A stretch of 64,000 nucleotides of DNA from Niveomyces insectorum RCEF 264 (Eukaryota > Ascomycota > Sordariomycetes > Hypocreales > Cordycipitaceae). The stretch covers positions 998,454 to 1,062,453 of the forward strand of contig AZHD01000013.1 of NCBI GenBank assembly GCA_001636815.1, written 5' to 3'. Under the pieces are notes generated by a model. That model saw nothing but the letters and a program-made list of their open reading frames with translations, had not been told where the DNA came from and did no database searches. Positions 56,052 through 64,000 of this stretch are shown one piece after another. Both the position numbers and the translations under genes were made by a program. The first letter of the stretch is position 1, and every line of letters starts with the position of its first letter.

Positions 56052-57475
56052 ATTATCCTCCCCCCTTAACGAACTAGTCCTTTAGTTCGTATTTATTCTA
56101 TTAGTCTCCCTATTTATAGAGAGTATTAGGAGAACGTCCTAATACTTCTTTATCTAACGGTAGAAGTATAGCGGTCGGCGACGACGCGTCGACGGTCCGT
56201 CTTAAACTCTCTAGCTATATTTACGGAGTATAGGCTTTTCGTCTTTCTAAATATATTTATATTTAGCCGGTTATTCTATACTTTTTTTGTCTCTTCTTTA
56301 ATGTCTACCTTTATTACGGTTCGTCTACGGTATATAGGCGCTTTATATTTATATTAAATAAATATCTTTTAAGAGCCGGTCGCTTCTTCCTTCGTTTATT
56401 TATTTATTTATTTACTTTCCTACGAGTAGTCGTCGGCTCTATATATAAACGCGGTCGTTCTCTTTATTTTAAGAAGAATTTTTTTTATCTTATCTCTATA
56501 AGTTTTCCTAAGTCTATATTTTAAGAGTAAAAGTTCGTTATTTAATCTTTAATTTAAATTTTCGTTTTTTATTAAGATAGATAAGCCTTCGAAAGAGGTT
56601 CGACGTAAGCGCCGTAAAGAGGATCGTTAACGAAGTATTAATAACTCGGTACCGGTCCCGGGGCCGCGGCCTACTTTAACTACTACGAATACGCCGTCCG
56701 CGTTTATAACGATTATTTTCGAAACGTTTATTATACCTTCTATTTAGCGATATACCGTTAATAAATTTATTAAAGCGGTTAGCCTAACGGTAACTCGTCG
56801 TCGATACGTTAACGGCTTTACGTCGGCTCCGGGTTTGCTACCTTCTTTATTTATTACGGCTATACCTTCTACGCTTATAACGACGATATTCGCGGTACTA
56901 GTTACGCCTTCTCTTCGGCGGTACGTTTCTATTACTTTTATAGAGCCTTCTAATCCGACGGCGGCCCGCCTTCGAACTATTACCGGTACGCCTTCTATTC
57001 GGACGCCTTTCTCTATAGGGTCGCGATTTTCTATACGTTTAAATATATTTATTCGGAATAAAATTACGGTACTATTCGCTATACGTTTTATTATTAAAGC
57101 TACGGTTAATACGTCTAGTCCCGCGCCTACTTCTATTCGTTCTTACGTTACGGTAAGTCTCTTTAAGCGCGCTTATCCCGCCGAGTAGACGGCGCCCCCT
57201 AAGCGGGTAACGAATAGTACTTAGTCCGTCCGTTCTTCTACCGCGGCTCTCGCCGCGCGAGTTTAGGTCGAGCTAGCTACTCGGTCCGTCGTCGACGCTC
57301 TAAAGGGCGACAATAGAAACGATATAGTCGACGAAGACATCTACCGCGTTAATAATATTAACGCTAACGACGGCGGTAGTAACGACGATAGCGGTAAAAA
57401 TATCGACGGTAACGAAGATAATAATATTAAAGGCGGAGAGGATAATAATAATTAAAGTAATAACGATTAAGATAA
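56052..57475. mobile_element. RIP-mutated repeat of unknown type between LTR copies C and A
   Basis: No domain is readable. If copy C is a 3' LTR, the left part would be the internal end of a minus-strand element. The last part (57259-57475) reappears inverted at 63782-64000. A 117-codon frame at 56835-57188 is a chance opening in Ser/Thr/Ile-rich sequence. Confidence 0.5.
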
Positions 57476-57830
57476 TATTATAACTTTCGATATATATATC
57501 TATAGTCAACGGAAAGTCGACGGCGAGCCGTAGGCGTACCGTAAGCTTCGTTCTACGTAATAGCCTATATAACGGACGGCGTAACGGGCTAAGTAACGGA
57601 ACGTATCCGAAGCTAAAGCTTAAAGCCCGTAATAAAGTTATACCGGACCTAGTACACCGTATATAGAATATCTTTTATTTAATTACCCCTTCTTTTCGTA
57701 CGAATTAAAAAGGGAATAAAACTTAGTCTTATTATAAATATAGACCTACCTTCGCCCTTATATACGTACTATTAACGTAATGTATTCGTTACGCTATCGA
57801 CTACCTACTTTACCAAACCCTATTATAATT
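57476..57830 (+). repeat. Gypsy-type LTR, copy A (5' LTR, 355 bp)
   Basis: It starts TATTATAAC and ends ATTATAATT and aligns with copies B and C throughout. Gag-pol remains of a chromovirus follow in the same orientation, so it is the 5' LTR. Confidence 0.82.
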
Positions 57831-60800
57831 CTAAGTCTTCTACCTACGGAGTACCTATAGCCTTATATTTTTCGTCTTATTTTTAACGAAAGTTCTACGA
57901 TCCAAGAGCGCATTACGCGCGCTATATCGCGGACGGTAATAGAAGTACTAGCGACGAAAGAAGCCTTCGACCAAACGGCGGGTACTATTACGGTTACGTC
58001 TCCGAATTCACCGGAAAATACGGAGAACGAAGTAGACGAAGTAACGGAAGCGGCGGCCGAAGATAAACGTTACGTCCTAAAGTCGACGGAGAATAAAGAC
58101 GAACCGATAGCCACTCCGGTTTTCGAAGATAAAAAAGAATAAAGGCTCGCGGCTTAGCTTATAGCCGCCCGTCGTAAAAATCGGCTACGCCGTCTAATCG
58201 CCCGTAAAACGTAAGCGGTACTTTCTCTAAACGGAGAGGTAATTCGGTTAGCGGCTATTACGTCCGCGCCGTCTACCTTTAATATAGACGAGTCTAGCGA
58301 GAAAAGCTACGATATTAAGTTTAAACTCTTTAAGTTAATATTAAAGTTTACTTTTTAAAATAAAGAATTCTAAATTAAAGAATTAGAAGTATTATTCGAC
58401 GTTATACCGTAGATATATACTTCGGAAAGGCGTAAGGTTATTATCGTATATATAAATATAAAATAAAGGTTATAAAGACGTTAATAAATATATTATATTA
58501 TTTAAGACGTAAGAAGAACGCGATTAGGCCGAGGCCTTCTAGATAGAGTTTAAAAAGTAGACGGATACTTTAGGGCCTACGGCGGACGACTTAAGTTTAT
58601 AGACCTATAAAGTATATAGAAAGGTCCGTTAACGGTACGGTTAAGCTTCGTCTAACTTCTTTAGTTACCTTAGGTCGTTAGAGGTATAGATAGATTCGTT
58701 AACGGAGAATTTCCGAAAGAAGACCTTCTTTTTAAGACTTATAAAGCCAATCCGAAAATTACTTAACGCGTTAATCGATACTAAGTCGGCGTCGCTTCGA
58801 AAGGTAGCTATTAAGGCCGAAAACTTCTATCTTTAATCCGAAGAGAGAACCTAATCAAAGGGATTTTCCTAATCGCGGCCCGACGAAGGTAGGGGTACTA
58901 AGAACTCTAAGGCTTCTTTTCCGTATAAATCTAAGCGCCGCTATTAGAAAAGCTATTAGCGAAAGCTAAAAAGCGGCTACCGGCCGCCCCGGCGAGCCGA
59001 TAACGCGAAACCTACGGACCGACCATTATTAGAAGTAACGTATTATAAATATTATAAGAAGAGGTACTATTCGAACGACTACCGAAGTAATCTTAAAGTA
59101 TAAAGTACGTCGGTAGAGGTTAGAGAGTTAACTCTATCGTTAAAAAATTAGATAGCCTTCGCTTTAGTCCTAACGGTAAAGAGCTATACGTTAAAATCAA
59201 AACGCGGCGTTATACTACGATAGTATACTACGGGTAAGCCGACGTCGAATCGACGATTAATTTCGATACGGAAGTAGAAATAGATATCGTTAATATTTAA
59301 TTCGCTAGACGTATATAGCTTCGTAAAGTTAAATACTTCGGCTTAATATTCGGATTAGCTAATCTATAAGCGATAAGATTCTACGACGTATAGAAAGTCC
59401 CGTTTATATTAATAGACTTCCGCGGTCGATTAAAGAAGGCGACTCGTTAGTATATCGCGGTCGATAGGCTAGAGGCATTAGGTATTAGCCTAGTTTTATT
59501 GGTAGTAACCGGGCTTAATACCTTAAATATTAATATATCCGTACGAGCTTAATAGCGCTTTACCTATAGCGATTAAAAGTTATAAATTAAATCCGCTAGG
59601 AAGTTCGCGAAGACTATCCGTAATAAGGTTATAATATTTACGGTATTCGTTTATACGATACCGCTTCGAAGATTAGAGATAGACGAAAAAGATAATCTTC
59701 TTTCCGACGACGAAGCGCTAGAGAGTCGCTAGGGAGTCGAGATTCCTCCCGAATTACGAGATTTTCGGAATATATTCGATACGTCTAAAGCGGCTATACT
59801 TTCGGCGTAAAAGGAGACCGATTATACTATCGATCTAATAGAGAGAGGTTAGCCGCCGTACGAATCTATCTATCTACTCTCTAAGCGAAAACTGTCGGAA
59901 CTCCGGCGGTATATTAACGAAAACTTAGCGAACGGCCGTATTAGGTCGTTTAAAAGCTCTATAGGGGCTTTAATTTTATTTATATTAAAAAAGGACGGAA
60001 CTCTCCGTCTATATATAAACTACCGGAAGTTTAATAAAGTTACCGTAAAGAACCGATACGCTTTACCGTTAATCTTAAAGATTTTAAACCGAATTAATAG
60101 TATATAATTCTTTTTTAAATTAGATATTAAAGATACCTACTATCGGATCCGTATTAAGGGCGGCGATAAGTAGAAAACGGCGTTTCGTACGTAGTACGGC
60201 TATTTTAAATATTTAGTATTATCCTTTGGCTTAACTAACGCTCCGGCTATATTTTAGTATTATATCTATATCGCCTTTAGAGGACTGGTTAACGTTACGT
60301 ATATCGCTTATATCGACGATATATTGGTATTTTCTAAAATTAGAGAAGAATATACGCGGTACCTCTACGAAGTTTTATCGCGTCTACGTCGGACCTAACT
60401 ATATATTAATCTAAGTAAGTATAGCTTCTATAAAAAGAAAGTAGAATTCCTTAGTTTTATACTATCTATAGAAAGCGTTAGAATAGACGAAAGTAAAGTC
60501 GCTACCGTAACGAAGTAGCCCGAGCTAGAGTTATATAGAGAAGTCTAAATATTCTTCGGCTTTTATAATTTTTACCGTAAATTTATCGAAAAGTATTTAA
60601 CGTTAATAGCGCCTCTTAACGAAATAATAAAGAGAATAAAGAATAATAAAAAACCGGGCGAAGTTACGTTATCGCCTCGCTAGCGGTAAGCCTTCGAAGC
60701 GCTAAAGTAGAAATTTCAAGAGGCGCTACTACTAAGGCACTTCGATCCCGTTCGCCTACTTCGGCTCGAGACCGATATATCTAAAAAGGTAGGAGCGGGT

Positions 60801-63000
60801 ATATTATTATAGCTAGACGACGAAGGGCGGTATTATTTTATCGCCTTTTAGTTAAGAAAATAAAAGGGGCTAGAGTTAAACTATAATACTCTAGATTAGG
60901 AGATAATAGCTATTATAGAGAGCTTTAAGTATTAACGCTAGTACTTAGAAGGGAGCCGATAGCGAGTCGAAGTCTTATCGAACTATATTAATTTACGGTC
61001 TTTTATAAGTTAATAAAAACTTAACGGTCGCTAAGCGCGTTGGGTAATACTCCTAATATTATTTAATTTTAAAATTAAATATTAGGCGGATAAGCGAAAT
61101 TCGATAAACGCTTCGTCGCGTCGCCCCGACTACTAAACGTCGTAGAAAGAGCGTATCGATTAAAGCTTATTACCCGATTTAGAGTAACGGCTAGTCTTTA
61201 TTTAAGAAGTGTTAATCCTAACTTTATATATAGAAAAAGGGTAGGTTACGGAAAGCCTAAGGCTAAAAAACGTTAAGTCTATTTAAATTCAAGCTATTAA
61301 GGTACGAGTACCGCTAAAGAAGCGCCGGCGACGTGTCCGCGGTAAGGAAGAGGGCCGACTTATAAAGTAGTCGCCCATTTTAGAATAATTTTTCTATCGT
61401 ACCTTAATATAGTCGGTGACCGTACGGAAAGATACAACGTCGATAGAAATTAAAGAACCGTTCTAAAAAGCGCTATTAGTATTATAAGTAAGTAACCCTT
61501 TCTATATTAAGAAGAAAGACGCCGACGATACGCGGGACTCCCGCTAGCGTACTACGACGGAGGGATTGTTACGATACCGATACTACGTCTACGTTTTAGA
61601 AGATACTACGTTTAAAACTAAGATTATCCGTCGGTACTACGACGACCCGTAGACGGGATACTTTAATAAAGTAAGAACTAGTAAAATCATTAAAAGAAAA
61701 TTCTATTAGCTAACGATATAAAAGGATATTAATATATATATAGCTTCGTACCTAGTATACCAAAAAGTATCTTTACGAAGATATAAGCCGTACGGCTAGT
61801 TGTAACTACTACTACCCTCGAAGCGTCCGTAGTAAGAGATATTTATAGATTTTATTATTAGACTACCCGCCGTATAGTACTAAAAATAGTTCGTTAATAC
61901 GATTCTAATAGTAGTCGATAAATATACGAAGGTAATACGCTTTATTCTAATATCTTCGTAAATTACGGCGAAGGAATTGACCGCCGTATTTAAGCGAAAA
62001 GTCGGAATACGTTATAAGATACTAAACGGTATCGTTACCGATAAAGGGAACGTTTTTACCTACGTATTTTAGCGAGAATTTTACGTTATCTTAATAATAC
62101 GCCGGCGACTCTCTACCGTATACTATCTATAAACCGATAGCTAGACCGAGCGTATAAATTAAGTGTTAGAATACTACCTACGCGCCTTCGTTAATACCGA
62201 GTAAACTAACTAGACGTCGCTATTACTATAGGCGGAGTTCGTATACAATAATATATAAAATACCTCTATAAGAGAAACCCTTTTTCGTCTTTTAATAGAA
62301 TACGACCTCCGTACTATTAATAACGTCGAGGCCGACGTATACGAAGGGAAGGTACCGGTAATCGGTAATAGAATTTAAAAGCTATAAAAACTACGTAAGA
62401 AGGTAGCGGATTATCTACGTACCGCGTAAGAGTTATAAGCGAAGTACTATAATAAAAAATATAAGCCTATAGAATTTAAAGTTAGAGATTTAGTAGTACT
62501 ATCTATATAAAATATACGCTTTAAAGTCCCTTAAAAGAAGCTAATACCAAAATTCATTAGCCCGTTTAAAGTATTAGAGAAAATAAGAAAGTAAACGTAC
62601 CGATTAGTACTACCGTAATAATATTAAAGACTATATAATGTTTTCCCGGTTACGCTATTAGAGCCGTAGCGAGTAAGAGACGCTAACGAAGCGATAGCGA
62701 TACGTATACCGGACTTAGATAACGACCCCGATAAATAGAAGGTCGAAGTAGTAAAAAATAAAGCGACTCGTAAAGGAGAAGTCTACTATTTAGTCAAATA
62801 GATAGAATAGCCCGTAAAGTATAATTAATAGGTATCCGAAGAAGATATAATAAACGTTTAAGAGGCGATACGGGACTACTAAAAGCGTATAAAGTTAAAA
62901 GCTAAAGAAAAGAAATAGCTAAATTTAAATAAAACTATTTAACGTATATCGATAGAATAACTACCTCTTCGCGACGGCGAGTCGCGTAAATAAAAATTAA
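57831..63000 (+). mobile_element. Decayed Ty3/gypsy chromovirus internal region (gag-pol)
   Basis: Reading through stops on the plus strand, domains appear in chromovirus order. Gag-like sequence runs to about 59100 and ends in a zinc-knuckle relic at 59041-59082 with Tyr at all four Cys/His positions (spacing 2-4-4). A protease-like block follows near 59246-59304. Reverse transcriptase spans about 59880-60480 with LKKDGTLRLYI, NKVTVKNRYALPLI and YIDDILVF (YIDD at 60309-60320). RNase H lies about 60760-61130 (GAGILL...RYYFIAF). Integrase spans about 61590-62300 (YYDDP, KPYG, then IDFI and ILIVVDKYTKV). A C-terminal chromodomain lies at about 62745-62888 (RKGEVYYLVK, VSEEDI) with its Trp codons turned to TAG. 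Dozens of stops make it inactive. No matching 3' LTR was found inside the window. Confidence 0.88.
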
Positions 63001-63082
63001 AATAGAAAATAAAGAGAGCGTATATTAAAAGAGTATCTATATCTCCGCGATAAAGAGTCGCGTAAATAAAGAAAATAAAGGA
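62966..63082. repeat. Short tandem duplication downstream of the chromodomain
   Basis: Two similar units contain GAGTCGCGTAAATAAA (near 62980 and 63055), each followed by A/G-rich sequence, in the presumed 3' untranslated part of the retroelement. Confidence 0.5.
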
Positions 63083-63781
63083 GAGAAATAAAGGATAGAA
63101 TAAAAGAAACTACTCTAATATTAGAGTTAAATAGGCGACGCGGCGTTCGATCCGCTAGGCCGAGAGACCTTCGACAGTAGATATAGAGCGTATATCCGTA
63201 ACGAAAGTAACTACGCGCTCCGTTTAGATATCGTAAAGCCGGTTACTCGGCTCAAAGCGTAAAAGCCGCGCCGTTAAATCGACGATATCCCGGCCAGATA
63301 GCGAGTAGACGGCGCTCGCGACCGGCTCTAGCCTTTTAAATTAACGTATCGTAACGTACGTAAGCGACGGTACCGCTAAGGCTACCCCGAAGACTATATA
63401 ATACTTTATAGCGACGTTAAATTTTAAATATAATATTAACTAACTCTCCGCTAAGAAGAAGAAAAGTTAACGGCGCTTTATCTTCGCGTTCGAATAACTA
63501 TTTAAGCTTAACGTACCGCGTTATCGAACGTAATACTACTTAAATATTTCCGGCTATAAGAACCGGCTAAAATTCGTACGGCCGTTTAAACGTTATATAA
63601 ATAATATAACGCGACGTCGGCTTAAGTTTATAGCGTAACGCCTAGTAAGCGTTAACGCCCCGGTAACGGTCTATAGTATAAAATATATAGATCTTATAAG
63701 CGTAAACTTATGGATTAATTATAATATCTAGTTTAGAGTCGTACGAAGTAGCCGAACTCTTGTCGTTATCGTTACTAACGT

Positions 63782-64000
63782 TATTATCTTAGTCGTTATT
63801 ACTTTAGTTATTATTATTCTTTCCGCCTTCGATATTATTATTTTCGTTACCGTCGGTATCCTTACCGCTATCGTCGTTACTACCGCCGTCGTTAGCGTTA
63901 ATATTATTAGCGCGGTAGATGTCTTCGTCGACTATATCGTCCCTATTATCGCCCTTTAAAGCGTCGACGGCGGGCCGAGTAGCTAGCTCGACCTAAATTC
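63782..64000 (-). repeat. Inverted copy of 57259-57475, continuing past the edge
   Basis: The reverse complement of this segment matches 57259-57475 (for example TTTAGGTCGAGCTAGCTACT and TAGTCGACGAAGACATCTAC) with scattered RIP-type differences. Past the match, the left copy is cut by LTR copy A, while this copy continues into other sequence. Confidence 0.8.

Larger units (their letters stand above)
53950..64000. repeat. RIP-mutated, AT-rich transposon block
   Basis: From about 53.95 kb to the edge CpA and TpG nearly vanish while TpA and CpG abound. This is the footprint of RIP, which converts CpA to TpA (and TpG to TpA on the other strand). Because ATG contains TpG, start codons are almost absent and only short open frames remain. 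The stretch 53950-55346 shows no recognisable domain. The boundary with normal DNA is sharp, just beyond the HET gene and the solo LTR. Confidence 0.92.

Noticed and set aside
56835..57188. 117-codon open frame in the RIP block
   Set aside because: Composition follows from CpG-rich, TpG-poor RIP sequence; no domain, and flanked by dead repeats.
53950..64000. Centromere or rDNA as explanation for the AT-rich block
   Set aside because: Retroelement domains in order and LTR copies explain the sequence; no rRNA-like stretch is present. A pericentromeric place cannot be excluded.
1..64000. CRISPR arrays, bacterial operons, riboswitches
   Set aside because: Spliceosomal introns, Zn2Cys6 genes and RIP show a fungal nuclear genome; no regularly spaced repeats were seen.

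Overview
This window is nuclear DNA of a filamentous ascomycete (Pezizomycotina). The evidence is short introns with GTANGT donors and CTAAC/CTGAC branch sites, Zn2Cys6 regulators, a HET-domain gene, a PTH11-like rhodopsin-domain protein, and about 10 kb carrying the mark of repeat-induced point mutation (RIP). A sordariomycete is my best guess, but nothing here fixes the genus.

Layout. 1-272: start of a pyridoxamine-5'-phosphate-oxidase-like gene running off the left edge (-). 855-3589: Zn2Cys6 regulator (-, six exons). 3.6-8.8 kb: gene-free, purine/pyrimidine-skewed. 8816-11848: zinc-ribbon/RING-H2 E3 ligase (-). 14706-16402: secreted type-B carboxylesterase (-). 18573-19954: rhodopsin-domain membrane protein (+). 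22129-23142: kinase-like protein (-). 24714-31671: ACS-type MFS transporter (+), short-chain dehydrogenase (-) and a second Zn2Cys6 regulator (-), which could form a small catabolic or specialised-metabolism set. 32827-32931: intron-containing tRNA-Leu(UAA). 33195-34640: lipid-droplet hydrolase (-). 36150-36870: broken P-loop GTPase. 38003-38692: small secreted protein (+). 39184-41528: DHA1-type MFS exporter (-). 43839-47603: a divergent pair of broken genes, a polysaccharide deacetylase with three amber codons and a Zn2Cys6 regulator with frameshifts and stops. 51621-53399: HET-domain protein (+). 53743-53865: probable solo LTR. About 53.95 kb to the right edge: AT-rich block almost lacking CpA/TpG. 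It holds three copies of a roughly 355 bp LTR, two of them tail to tail, and the decayed gag-pol of a Ty3/gypsy chromovirus with a recognisable zinc knuckle, RT, RNase H, integrase and chromodomain.

Two themes stand out. RIP has rewritten the right end, turning Cys/His of the zinc knuckle into Tyr and Trp/Gln codons into stops. The same class of change (TGG or CAG to TAG) explains the stops in the otherwise intact deacetylase gene about 9 kb away. A 9-mer, TACGGAGTA/TACTCCGTA, also recurs in intergenic DNA well above chance. Exon joins were inferred by hand from splice signals, reading phase and family resemblance. I could not run searches.
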